Assembly (NCBI RefSeq): GCF_005771565.1
Contig: NZ_VAWA01000006.1
Location: 104,293-168,292, forward strand
Direction: 5' to 3'
Origin: Nesterenkonia sphaerica
GTDB lineage: Bacteria > Actinomycetota > Actinomycetes > Actinomycetales > Micrococcaceae
DNA: 64,000 nt
The notes under the pieces are model-generated. The model saw nothing but the letters and a program-made list of their open reading frames with translations. It made no database searches and was not told the DNA's origin. The translations under genes were made by a program, and so were the position numbers. Shown here piece after piece: positions 1-7,671 of the stretch; within the stretch, counting starts at the first letter, position 1, and each line of letters starts with the position of its first letter.

Positions 1-853
1 CGATGTAGAGCCACACCAGGGAAACGGTGAGGCCGAATGCGGCCGCCCAGCCGTACTTCTGCTCCACGCCGGCGTCCACACCCTCCTGGATATTGGTGAA
101 GTCAAGCACCAGGGAGTAGCTGGCCAGCAGGATGGCGAAGGCGCCGATCGCCACACCCAACCAGCCGGCGCGCATGCCGAACATTCCGATGTCGGTGAAC
201 AGCACCAGCCCGAAGTTCAGCAGGCTGAACACCGCGTAGGCGAGCAGCGCGGTGAAGAAGAACTTGGTGAGTTTGGGGGTGGCGCGGACCTTGCCGGACT
301 TGAACAGCGCCAGCACGGTGCCGAAGACCACCAGGGTGGCGGTGACAGCCTGGACGGCGACTCCGGGGTAGGCCATTTCCAGGACCCAGGTGAGCGCGCC
401 GAGGAAAAAGCCCTGGGCGGCGGAGTAGGCCAGAATCAGTGCAGGGTTCGGCTCCCGCCGGAATGCGTTGACCAGTCCCAGCACCAGACCGCCGAGCACG
501 GCGATCAGCGCCAGGCCCATCACGATGCCGGGCATGATGCTGGCCAATGTGACCGCAGCACCGGCTCCGACCAGCAGCACCGCAAAGCTGGTGACGGTCT
601 TCCGGATGACGTCGTCGTAGGTCATCGGTGTGCCTTCACGCCCTGCGTGCTCAGGCATGTCGTACTGCCGCTGCAGCTCCTCCGCCTTCGGCAGACCATG
701 CTGCTGGGCGTAGGTCTTCTGCTGACGTTCTTCGCGCACGGTGCCGGCGCCGGAATCCATGTAGAACCGACGGCGCTTATCCGCATTGAACTGGTCTGGC
801 ATCGCCCCGGACTTGAAGACCGGGTTGCTCGAGCTGCCAAATTGCATAGCCAT
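1..853 (-). CDS. Bax inhibitor-1/YccA family membrane protein (3' end outside window)
   Basis: Integral membrane protein of the BI-1/YccA (TMBIM-like) family. The bacterial members are ill-defined and have been linked to ion leak and stress tolerance. The visible 284 codons start MAMQFGSSSNPVFKSG, followed by a charged cytoplasmic stretch of about 85 residues, then the family-typical MTYDDVIRKT and several hydrophobic helices. The reading frame runs off the left edge, so the C-terminus is missing. ATG at 853 is chosen because an AAGGAG ribosome site lies 12 bases upstream; a second in-frame ATG at 847 is possible. Family assignment is firm and the cellular role is not. Confidence 0.85.
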   Translation of the reverse strand, partial: MAMQFGSSSNPVFKSGAMPDQFNADKRRRFYMDSGAGTVREERQQKTYAQQHGLPKAEELQRQYDMPEHAGREGTPMTYDDVIRKTVTSFAVLLVGAGAAVTLASIMPGIVMGLALIAVLGGLVLGLVNAFRREPNPALILAYSAAQGFFLGALTWVLEMAYPGVAVQAVTATLVVFGTVLALFKSGKVRATPKLTKFFFTALLAYAVFSLLNFGLVLFTDIGMFGMRAGWLGVAIGAFAILLASYSLVLDFTNIQEGVDAGVEQKYGWAAAFGLTVSLVWLYI

Positions 854-963
854 AGTGGTTGCGCTCTCCTTCATGGGGTACGTCATCAACGGCGGAGTTC
901 TAGCCTGTGTCTATTCTACAAGCACGGGGGCACTCGCCACGCCCCGTGACGGGCCCGGGACGC

Positions 964-1608
964 TCAGACTTCCTCGATTCCGCGGGCATTGAGCGCACGC
1001 CCCGTGTTCCGCGCATGGTTCACCGCACCCAGCAGCAGCGGCACTGTGCGTGCGCGCAGGTCCCGCTCCAGGCCCCGTGCGCGGGCCTGCTGCCCGGCCA
1101 AGTGGAAGGTATCGGCCAGGTACGGGATGGACCGCAGGGTGATCAGCGCAGCCAGGGCGACCCGTCCCGGCCGCACTCCGAGAAACCGGAGCGGGGTAAG
1201 GATCCGGCGCAGGACTCCGACCAGTTCGGTGGGTTCGGTGGTGAGCATCAGCAGCTGGGCGGCCAGCAGGCAGGCCAGGATGCGGCTCAGCACCTCCGCG
1301 GTGGTGAAGAGGTCGTTGAGCATCAGCTGCAGCACCACCAACACCGTCAGCAGAAGCCACAGCCGCCGCACCAGGACCAGAATCATCCTCAGCGGCACCC
1401 GGGCCGCGCCGGCGGTTACCAGCACCAGCACGACGACGCCGAGACTCACCATGGGTTCGCGGATCAGCAGGACTGCCGCGGTGACTATCGCCAGCACGAG
1501 CACTTTGAGGCCGCCGGGGGCTCTGTGCAGGAAGCTCCGCCCCGGTGCTCTGCGGCCCAGCACCTGTTCACGCGGGCGCAGTCGGCGGGGGCGGCGGCGC
1601 GACCTCAT
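964..1608 (-). CDS. bioN: ECF transporter transmembrane (T) component, biotin type
   Basis: Coupling (EcfT/CbiQ family) subunit of an energy-coupling-factor biotin importer, which links the ATPase to the substrate-binding subunit BioY in the membrane. The 214-residue protein has several hydrophobic helices and, near the C-terminus, two Ala-Arg-Gly motifs (about residues 177-179 and 208-210). These are the coupling-helix signatures of EcfT. Its start overlaps the bioM stop by 4 bp, so translation is probably coupled. It is the last gene of the bioY-bioM-bioN operon. The arginine-rich N-terminus (first 20 residues) is cytoplasmic-like. Biotin specificity is inferred from bioY and the operator next door. 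Confidence 0.9.
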   Translation of the reverse strand: MRSRRRPRRLRPREQVLGRRAPGRSFLHRAPGGLKVLVLAIVTAAVLLIREPMVSLGVVVLVLVTAGAARVPLRMILVLVRRLWLLLTVLVVLQLMLNDLFTTAEVLSRILACLLAAQLLMLTTEPTELVGVLRRILTPLRFLGVRPGRVALAALITLRSIPYLADTFHLAGQQARARGLERDLRARTVPLLLGAVNHARNTGRALNARGIEEV

Positions 1609-2309
1609 ACGGTGCTGTGCTGACGGTAGGTGCCGATCACGCGTTCCGGGGGCCCGTCGGCGACGATTCTGCCGCCTTGCACCAGCAGGGTGCGATCAGC
1701 CCGGGCGGCCAGGTCCAGATCATGGGTGGCGGTGATGGTGGTGATCTTCTGGCGCTGACCCAGCGCCTCCACCTGCTGGATGAAACGCCGGGCGTTGATC
1801 AGGTCCAGCAGAGTGGTGGGCTCATCGAGCAGCAGAATCCGCGGCTTCAGCACCAGGACGGTGGCCAGGGCCACCAGCTGCTGCTGTCCGGAGGACAGCT
1901 CCTGGGAGCTGCGGTCTGCCAGGTCTGCGATGCCGAGCTCGGTCAGACACTGCGTTGCTGCTGCGCGGCGGGCGGAGGAGTCGCGAACGGTGCGCCGCAG
2001 GGACAGCTCCACGTCCTCCAACGGGGTAGGCATGACCAGCTGGGCCGCGGGACTGGAGAAGACAAACCCCGCACTCTGGCGCACAGCTCGGCCGTGGTCC
2101 ACCGTGTCGTGTCCGTCTACGCTGACGAAACCCTCCGTGGGCTCCACCAGCCCGTTGATCAGCTGCAGCAGCGTCGATTTCCCTCCGCCGTTGGGCCCGA
2201 TCACGGTGATGCGCGGCTCGGTGAGCTGCAGCGCCGGGATGCTCAGCAGCAGGCGGTCTCCCGCCACCACCCGGACGCGGGTGAACTCAATGCCCGCCGC
2301 CTCGGTCAT
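1605..2309 (-). CDS. bioM: ECF transporter ATPase, biotin type
   Basis: ABC ATPase (A component) that powers BioY-mediated biotin uptake. The 234 residues show Walker A GPNGGGKST (38-46), an ABC signature in the variant form LSSGQ (138-142, LSGGQ in most ABC proteins), Walker B RILLLDEP with catalytic Glu163, and the switch His196. The ATG at 2309 overlaps the bioY stop as ATGA. The frame is open much further upstream, but that part lies antisense-free inside bioY and carries no ABC features, so the coupled start is preferred. There is one ATPase gene, so a BioM2 homodimer is expected. Confidence 0.92.
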   Translation of the reverse strand: MTEAAGIEFTRVRVVAGDRLLLSIPALQLTEPRITVIGPNGGGKSTLLQLINGLVEPTEGFVSVDGHDTVDHGRAVRQSAGFVFSSPAAQLVMPTPLEDVELSLRRTVRDSSARRAAATQCLTELGIADLADRSSQELSSGQQQLVALATVLVLKPRILLLDEPTTLLDLINARRFIQQVEALGQRQKITTITATHDLDLAARADRTLLVQGGRIVADGPPERVIGTYRQHSTV

Positions 2310-2944
2310 CCCCTGACCAGGATCCACGGAGCAGCCCGGTGAACCAGTGCGGCAGCACCGGCGGCCACCAGTGACTTCACTATGTCGCCGGGCCAGAAGA
2401 CGACGTCGAACAGGAAGGCCTCCCCGAGGGTGACCTGCAGGTTGATGCTCATCCCGAGGATGCCCATGGGGTGGTTGACCAAGATGCTGCCGGCGATCGC
2501 GGCCAGGAACAGCAGCGGCACCCGCCAGCGCACCGGGCCGCGGCGCAGCACAGCGCGCGCAATGAAACCGGTGACCAGCGCCATCAGCGGGAAGGCCAGC
2601 AGATAGCCGGCCGAGGGTCCAGCCAGCACGCCGAAACCGCCGACAAACCCGGCAAAGATCGGCAGGCCCAGCAGGCCGAGGGCCACATACAGTCCGGCCG
2701 CTGCTGCCCCCCGCCAGGGTCCCAGGACGAGGCCTGCGAGCGAGACACCCAGCGTCTGCAGGGTGATGGGGACGCCGAAGTTTCCCACAGGTATGGGGGG
2801 GGCGAAGGCCAGCACCGCGATCAGTGCGGCGAAGACTCCGATGAGCGCGATGTCCTGAGCGGTGTTTCGCCCCGGGCGGCGCGGAGCAGTGCTCTCGACG
2901 GAAGGGGGCTCGACGGAAGGGCTCTCCGCGGCTGAATGGGACAT
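2306..2944 (-). CDS. bioY: Biotin transporter substrate-binding subunit BioY
   Basis: S component of the ECF biotin importer; binds biotin in the membrane. The 212-residue protein has a polar N-terminal tail of about 25 residues, then six hydrophobic segments typical of BioY. Family landmarks include ITLQTLGVSLAGLVLGPWRGA (shortened here: QTLGVSLAG...LGPWRG) and the GLLGLPIFAG loop. It is the first gene of a three-gene operon. The promoter and a BioQ-like operator lie immediately upstream (2993-3053), so the operon is probably repressed when biotin is plentiful. Confidence 0.93.
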   Translation of the reverse strand: MSHSAAESPSVEPPSVESTAPRRPGRNTAQDIALIGVFAALIAVLAFAPPIPVGNFGVPITLQTLGVSLAGLVLGPWRGAAAAGLYVALGLLGLPIFAGFVGGFGVLAGPSAGYLLAFPLMALVTGFIARAVLRRGPVRWRVPLLFLAAIAGSILVNHPMGILGMSINLQVTLGEAFLFDVVFWPGDIVKSLVAAGAAALVHRAAPWILVRG

Positions 2945-2992
2945 GGGGCACCTTCCAGTGGCTGTACAGGGTGTGAGTGAGGGGCTAAGAGC

Positions 2993-3021
2993 ACTTTAAG
3001 CCGTAATTGAACGGTGTTCAA
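2993..3021 (-). promoter_or_regulatory. Putative bioY promoter overlapping the operator
   Basis: On the minus strand TTGAAC (3016-3021) as -35 and TAAAGT (2993-2998) as -10 are separated by exactly 17 bases. Both resemble the housekeeping actinobacterial consensus. The -35 box is one arm of the palindrome described in the next entry, a classic arrangement for repression by promoter occlusion. Seen in sequence; start site untested. Confidence 0.55.
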
Positions 3022-3053
3022 ATTAGCGGGTTCAAATTAGTGGGTTCAAATTA
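3005..3053. promoter_or_regulatory. BioQ-like operator with three 14-bp-spaced half-sites
   Basis: TTGAACGGTGTTCAA (3007-3021) is a perfect 6-3-6 inverted repeat matching the TGAAC-N3-GTTnA type site known for BioQ of Corynebacterium. The right half-site GTTCAAATTA then recurs twice more, at 3030-3039 and 3044-3053, giving three direct copies with a period of 14 bases. The last copy contains the stop codon of the TetR gene. The binding protein is inferred to be the adjacent TetR regulator. Confidence 0.6.
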
Positions 3054-3572
3054 CGGGGAAGACACGGTGTTCCGCACGCCGGCCAGCAGCGCGAGCAGGC
3101 CCCGCTCATAGCGCACGCTGGCTGCCGGGTCGGACTGGCCGAACAGCAGAGAGTTCTGCTCCACGGCCAGCGCTCCCAGCGCGTAGCGCATCAGTATTGC
3201 CGCGGTCTCCTCTGCCTCTGCAGGGGTGCAGCTGTGCAGCAGCAGGCCCGACCGCAGAGCGGGCACTGGCGGCAGTTCAGGGTCCAAGGAATAGGCGATG
3301 AGAATGAGGTCTCCACCGTCGGGCAGCGCGAGCACCAGTTGGCGCAGCCGCTGCAGGAGCGCCAGCGGCTCGTCGGTGACCTCGTGCAACGGCTCCAGCA
3401 CCCGACGTGCTACCCGGCGCAGCATCTCCTGCTTATTCGGGACGTGGTAGTAGAGCGCTCCGGGGCGTACCCCGAGCTCCCCGGCGACTCGGCGCATCGA
3501 CACATCTTGTACGCCGTACCGGGTCACCAACCCGTGGGCAGCTTCCACGATCTGCCCCGCCGTCAATGCCAT
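3051..3572 (-). CDS. bioQ: TetR-family regulator, probable biotin repressor BioQ
   Basis: A 173-residue TetR/AcrR-type repressor. The N-terminal helix-turn-helix is clear (VSMRRVAGELGVRPGALYYH, about residues 24-43), and the C-terminal ligand/dimer domain is short and divergent as usual. It is co-oriented with and directly upstream of bioY-bioM-bioN, 106 bases apart. The gap carries a palindrome of the BioQ type. In Corynebacterium and mycobacteria BioQ controls biotin genes in place of a BirA repressor domain. The name rests on context and operator, not on sequence identity I could measure. Confidence 0.75.
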   Translation of the reverse strand: MALTAGQIVEAAHGLVTRYGVQDVSMRRVAGELGVRPGALYYHVPNKQEMLRRVARRVLEPLHEVTDEPLALLQRLRQLVLALPDGGDLILIAYSLDPELPPVPALRSGLLLHSCTPAEAEETAAILMRYALGALAVEQNSLLFGQSDPAASVRYERGLLALLAGVRNTVSSP

Positions 3573-3624
3573 ACCCCCAGCATACGGCTGGTCGCCGTAC
3601 CGGGCGCGCCGGAGCTCGGCGCCG

Positions 3625-3701
3625 TGGTCCCCCTACTGGGATTCGAACCCAGACTGTATCGATTTTAAGTCGACTGCCTCTGCCAGTTGGGCTATAGGGG
3701 G
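3625..3701 (-). tRNA. tRNA with UAA anticodon (Leu codon UUA) but short variable loop
   Basis: A complete cloverleaf on the minus strand: acceptor CCCCCTA/TAGGGGG, D-arm with GCC/GGC, anticodon stem GTCGA/TCGAT around loop CTTAAAA (anticodon TAA), a 5-base variable loop (ACAGT), T-arm CTGGG/CCCAG around TTCGAAT, discriminator A, and an encoded CCA (3625-3627). Anticodon UAA would decode leucine UUA. However, leucine tRNAs normally have a long (type II) variable arm and this one is type I. The gene is well formed; its aminoacylation identity is uncertain. Confidence 0.85.
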
Positions 3702-3757
3702 CGGGAGGAGGGCCGTGCGCTGCCGCCGGCCCTCCTGCCTCGCAGATCGGCGAAGGC

Positions 3758-5134
3758 TCAGCGCTTGACCTTCTCCTTGGTGCCTCCGGCTGCCTCGTAG
3801 AAGGCCCGGGTCGGGTTCTCCAGGTCCCGCAACGGGGTGACGTCGCGGCCGAAGATCAGCTCGTTGACCCAGCCGCCGGCTACGCGCACCTTACGTTCCA
3901 GGGTGGGGATGGCCATACCGTGGTACCCACGGTGGGCCGCCCAGGCGAGCATGCCCTTGACCTTGACGCCCATCGGGTTGCCGACTCCCTTGTAGAGGCC
4001 GAGCCCGGCCACCGCGCCCAGGGAGTCGTGCTTGTACTCGGCGATGCGACCGTCGCCGAAGCGTGCCGCGTAGAGGTTCTTGGCCAGGAGCTTGGCCTGA
4101 CGCCAGGCGTGCTGGGCATTGGGGACGCAGAATCCGCCGGGTCCCGCACCGGTGAGGTCGGGGATGGCGGCGATATCGCCGGCGGTCCAGGCGCCGTCGA
4201 TGACGTCGCCGTCCTCATTGAGGATCTGCAGGGTGGCTGAACCCGTGAGACGTCCGCGCTCGTCCACTGGGAACGAGGAGCTGCGCGCCACGGCGTTGGC
4301 CGCCACCCCGGCGGTCCACACCAGTGTGTCGGAGGCGAAGGTGTCCACAGTCGACTTGTCTGCCATCGCAATCAGGGTCAGCTCGCCGTCGACGGCGGAG
4401 CCCAACGAGGTGTTCAGCAGGACTTCGACGCCGCGGCCGCGCAGGTGCTCCACCACGCCGACCGCCTGGTCTTCGGTGACTTCCGGCATGATCCGCCCCA
4501 TGGCCTCGACCAGGACGATGCGCACATCGGACTGCGACAGCCGGGGGTTCTGGCTCACGGCGGCGCGGATGATGTCCTCCATCTCCGCGACGCACTCGAT
4601 GCCGGCGAATCCGCCGCCGACCACAGTGAAGGTCAGCGCGCGCCGCTTGGCGGTCTCATCGGTCATGACTGAGGCAGCTTCCAGACGCTCCAGAATGTGA
4701 TTGCGCAGGCCCAGCGCTTCCTCAATGGTCTTCAGTCCAATGCCGTTCTCGGCCAGACCTTCGATGGGGAAGGTGCGGGTGGTGGCTCCGGCGGCCATCA
4801 CGATGTCCTGGTACGGCACCTCGACGCTGTCGCCTTCACCCAGACCGATCATCGCCACTTTGGCACTGTGGTCCACTGAGGTGACTTTGCCGGTGATCAC
4901 CTCCGTGTCCTTCAGGTGCCGGCGGTGGGGCACCACCGCGTGACGGGCTTCGATGTGTCCGCCGACCACCTCGGGCAGGAACGGCTGGTAGGTCATGTAG
5001 GGAAGCGGGTCGACCAGTGTGACGATCCCGCCAGCGGCCTTGACCTTCTTCTGCAGCTGCTGGGCGACCGTGAGGCCGACGTAACCGCCGCCTACGATGA
5101 GAATTCGGGGTTTTTCAGAGAGCTTCAGTGCCAT
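3758..5134 (-). CDS. ndh: Type II NADH dehydrogenase (NDH-2)
   Basis: Single-subunit, non-proton-pumping NADH:quinone oxidoreductase on the inner face of the membrane. It contains two Rossmann motifs: ILIVGGGYVGL at residues 11-21 for FAD and TVVGGGFAGIECVAE in the middle for NADH. The length of 458 residues is normal for NDH-2. The frame opens 75 bases further upstream, but ATG at 5134 is preferred because GGAG lies just before it and the protein then begins a few residues before the FAD-binding strand. It stands between the tRNA and the protease gene with its own 90-base leader region. Confidence 0.92.
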   Translation of the reverse strand: MALKLSEKPRILIVGGGYVGLTVAQQLQKKVKAAGGIVTLVDPLPYMTYQPFLPEVVGGHIEARHAVVPHRRHLKDTEVITGKVTSVDHSAKVAMIGLGEGDSVEVPYQDIVMAAGATTRTFPIEGLAENGIGLKTIEEALGLRNHILERLEAASVMTDETAKRRALTFTVVGGGFAGIECVAEMEDIIRAAVSQNPRLSQSDVRIVLVEAMGRIMPEVTEDQAVGVVEHLRGRGVEVLLNTSLGSAVDGELTLIAMADKSTVDTFASDTLVWTAGVAANAVARSSSFPVDERGRLTGSATLQILNEDGDVIDGAWTAGDIAAIPDLTGAGPGGFCVPNAQHAWRQAKLLAKNLYAARFGDGRIAEYKHDSLGAVAGLGLYKGVGNPMGVKVKGMLAWAAHRGYHGMAIPTLERKVRVAGGWVNELIFGRDVTPLRDLENPTRAFYEAAGGTKEKVKR

Positions 5135-5224
5135 GGGCTCCATCCTATATGGGTTTCGAACAGGGGCGATCGCGGTGGATTGTGCGGTGAATTTCGGGCA
5201 CGGCCCCATTGCCGTGAGGGTGGT

Positions 5225-6700
5225 TCAGTTGTCGCGACGGGAGAAGAGGTGGACCGCGGCCAGGGTCATCAGCGCCACCAGAACCAGTGCGCTCACCCCG
5301 AGGGTGACCGGGCCTGCCCAGTCTTGGCTGGATCTGACCTCGGCGGCCTGCGGCAGGTCCCGGGGCTCACCCTCGGGGCCGGCCACGACGCCGGCGTCCT
5401 CGGGAATGCCCTCGGCGTCCTGGGTCTCGGCCTCCGAGCGGCGGTGGACCTGGATCCAGTCTTCCAGGGTGTCATAGTCGGCAGCGTTGAAGTCGGGCAC
5501 ACTGCCGTTGACTGCTGCGTCCACGTTGAGCACACCGTGACCGAATTCCGGGTCGATGCCCTCTGCCCCGGCGGAGTCTGCGGAGGTGAGCAGCCGATGC
5601 TTGACCTGCTGCGCAGAGAGCTCCGGGTGCGCCGCCATCACCAGTGCAGCAGCTCCGGCCACGATAGGAGTGGCCCCCGAAGTGCCGGTCCACGCGCCGT
5701 AGCCCCCCTCGGGGAGCGCACCGACCAGAGGCTCAGCAGCTGCCGCGATGTCCACGGCAATGCCCTGGGAGGAGGACTCCTGGCTGATGTCTCGGTCCTG
5801 GTTCACCCCCGCCACGGTGAGCACGCCGGGGATGGTGGCCGGCGCCCCGACCGACCAGTGCCCGGCCGCCCGGTTCCCCGCTGCCGCGATGACCAGAACG
5901 TCATTCTGCTCGGCGTGCAGAAACGCCTCGTCCCAACTTTCCGGCCAGTCCTGGGTCCCGGAACCGATAGACATGTTGATGATGTCTGCCCCATTGTCCA
6001 CCGCCCACCGTACGGCTTGGGCGATCTGGTCGTCTGTACTCGGTCCGTGGGGGTTGGGGTCCTCCAACACCAGGGAGACGGAGAGCAGATCCGCCTCGGG
6101 GGCGACGCCCACCACACCGGCGGGGCGTTCTGGCCACGGCAGTGACTCGGGGTCCAGAGCCTCGGAGTCGTCCTCCTCAGCCTCCTCCATACCCGGAAAG
6201 ACGCGGGTCTCGTAGAACTCGTCGAGGACGTCCTCGTCGACTTCGTCCTCCCAGTCCTCGCCGTAGATCTCCTCCAGATCGGCTAGGAAGTCGTCGAACC
6301 AGTCATCCCATTCCTCGTCGGACAGATCGTCGAAGTCCTCCGGCTCCATCTCCTGGGGGAGCTCCTCGCCGCGTCCTGCGGCCAGAGAAGCCACCAGCGT
6401 GCCGTGTTCGGTATTGGTCTGCGCCACCGGGCCTCCGCTGCCGTCCCCTCCCCCGGAGACGTCGGTGCCGCCGACCGTGGCGCCCTCGAGTGCGGGGTGG
6501 CCGCCGTCGACTCCGGTGTCGATCACTGCAATGGTGACACCCTCGCCGTGGGTGGTCTCCCATGCCTCAGTGACCCCGTAGTCCTCCAGCCAGAACTGTT
6601 CGCCGCGGGTGCCCTGCCCGTAGGCCGGCGCAGCGAACAGCTGCGCGACGAGAAGCCCGACGACGCCGGCCGAGCAGACTCTGCGCCCTAACCGGCTCAA
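5225..6700 (-). CDS. Mycosin-like subtilisin (S8) serine protease, membrane anchored
   Basis: Secreted subtilase with a signal peptide (about residues 1-28), catalytic Asp61 in AVIDTG, His99 in EHGTLVAS, oxyanion Asn276 in AAGN, Ser341 in GTSGATP, and a C-terminal transmembrane helix (about 463-485) ending SRRDN. This is the architecture of type VII secretion mycosins (MycP). No other type VII gene is nearby. Between His99 and the VVGVAP strand sits an exceptionally acidic insertion (about 111-190, mostly Asp/Glu with Trp). Its start overlaps the ppx stop by 4 bp, placing it at the end of the ftsB-DUF501-ppx run. The substrate is unknown. Confidence 0.88.
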   Translation of the reverse strand: MSRLGRRVCSAGVVGLLVAQLFAAPAYGQGTRGEQFWLEDYGVTEAWETTHGEGVTIAVIDTGVDGGHPALEGATVGGTDVSGGGDGSGGPVAQTNTEHGTLVASLAAGRGEELPQEMEPEDFDDLSDEEWDDWFDDFLADLEEIYGEDWEDEVDEDVLDEFYETRVFPGMEEAEEDDSEALDPESLPWPERPAGVVGVAPEADLLSVSLVLEDPNPHGPSTDDQIAQAVRWAVDNGADIINMSIGSGTQDWPESWDEAFLHAEQNDVLVIAAAGNRAAGHWSVGAPATIPGVLTVAGVNQDRDISQESSSQGIAVDIAAAAEPLVGALPEGGYGAWTGTSGATPIVAGAAALVMAAHPELSAQQVKHRLLTSADSAGAEGIDPEFGHGVLNVDAAVNGSVPDFNAADYDTLEDWIQVHRRSEAETQDAEGIPEDAGVVAGPEGEPRDLPQAAEVRSSQDWAGPVTLGVSALVLVALMTLAAVHLFSRRDN

Positions 6701-7671
6701 CTGGTGACCTCCTGATCGGCCGCGACGTCGCGGGCCAGGGACATGGCCAGCCCGTCGAGTATGTCGTGCTCGGAGGCGATGGCTGAAGTCACCCGGCCTT
6801 GGGTGATCTTGTTCAGGTAGTCCAGGATGGTGCCCCAGATCAGCGCGCCGGCTCCGATGACGTCCACCCGTCCGGGGTGCATGAACGGCATCGCTGCGCG
6901 CTGCTCCCGGGTGCTGTGCACCAGCTGGTCCACTGACTGGTGCAGGGCGTCCAAGGACAGTTCGGTGCCATGGATGGTCTCGGCGTCGTAATCCTCCAGT
7001 TTCAACGCATGCGCGGTCACGGTGGTGACCGTGCCAGCGACGCCGATGACTGTTTCGGTCTCATGCAGGGGCATCACCTGCGCCACGTCTTCGAGGAAGC
7101 TCAGGGTCTCGAAGGCTGCCATGGAGCACTCAGTCTCCGCCGGGGGGTCGGTGCGCATATGGCGTTCGGTGAACCGCACGCAGCCCATATCCGTGGAGGT
7201 GGCATGCTCAGCGCCGTGGCAGGTGCCGAGCACGAACTCGGTGGACCCCCCTCCCAGGTCGACGACCAGAACCTTGCGGGAGGAGTCCCAGTCCAGGACG
7301 GAGGCTGCCCCTGCGAAGGACAGCCCAGCCTCCTCGGAGCCGCGGATGACTTCCGGTGTGACGCCGAGCCTGGATTCGACACCCGCGATGAACTCCTCAC
7401 GGTTGCCCACGTCCCGAGAGGCTGAGGTGGCCACGAACCGGACTGCCTGGGCGCGGTGGTGGCGGATGAGTGCGGCATAGTCATCAACCGCTGCGAAGGT
7501 CCGCTGCAGCGCCTCTGCGGAGAACTCTCCGGTCTGATCGACGCCTTCGCCCAGCCGCACCACAGTCATGCGCCGCACCACCTCAGTCAGGGCGCCGCTG
7601 CCGGGGAGGTCAACATCGGCGATGAGCAGGCGGATGGAGTTGGTGCCACAGTCGATAGCGGCAACTCTCAT
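6697..7671 (-). CDS. Ppx/GppA family phosphatase (exopolyphosphatase or pppGpp hydrolase)
   Basis: ASKHA-fold phosphatase acting on polyphosphate and/or pppGpp in the cytoplasm. The 324 residues start MRVAAIDCGTNSIRLL (phosphate-1 motif), contain FVATSASRDVGN, and the phosphate-2 motif VVDLGGGSTEF. This is the short actinobacterial form without the C-terminal HD domain of E. coli Ppx. In mycobacteria such short paralogues differ in whether they hydrolyse polyP, so the substrate cannot be set from sequence. It overlaps both neighbours (DUF501 upstream, protease downstream) by 4 bp. Confidence 0.88.
   Translation of the reverse strand: MRVAAIDCGTNSIRLLIADVDLPGSGALTEVVRRMTVVRLGEGVDQTGEFSAEALQRTFAAVDDYAALIRHHRAQAVRFVATSASRDVGNREEFIAGVESRLGVTPEVIRGSEEAGLSFAGAASVLDWDSSRKVLVVDLGGGSTEFVLGTCHGAEHATSTDMGCVRFTERHMRTDPPAETECSMAAFETLSFLEDVAQVMPLHETETVIGVAGTVTTVTAHALKLEDYDAETIHGTELSLDALHQSVDQLVHSTREQRAAMPFMHPGRVDVIGAGALIWGTILDYLNKITQGRVTSAIASEHDILDGLAMSLARDVAADQEVTS

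Noticed and set aside
907..1735. Several overlapping plus-strand frames opposite bioN
   Set aside because: Arg/Gln-rich shadow frames; bioN carries the expected EcfT motifs.
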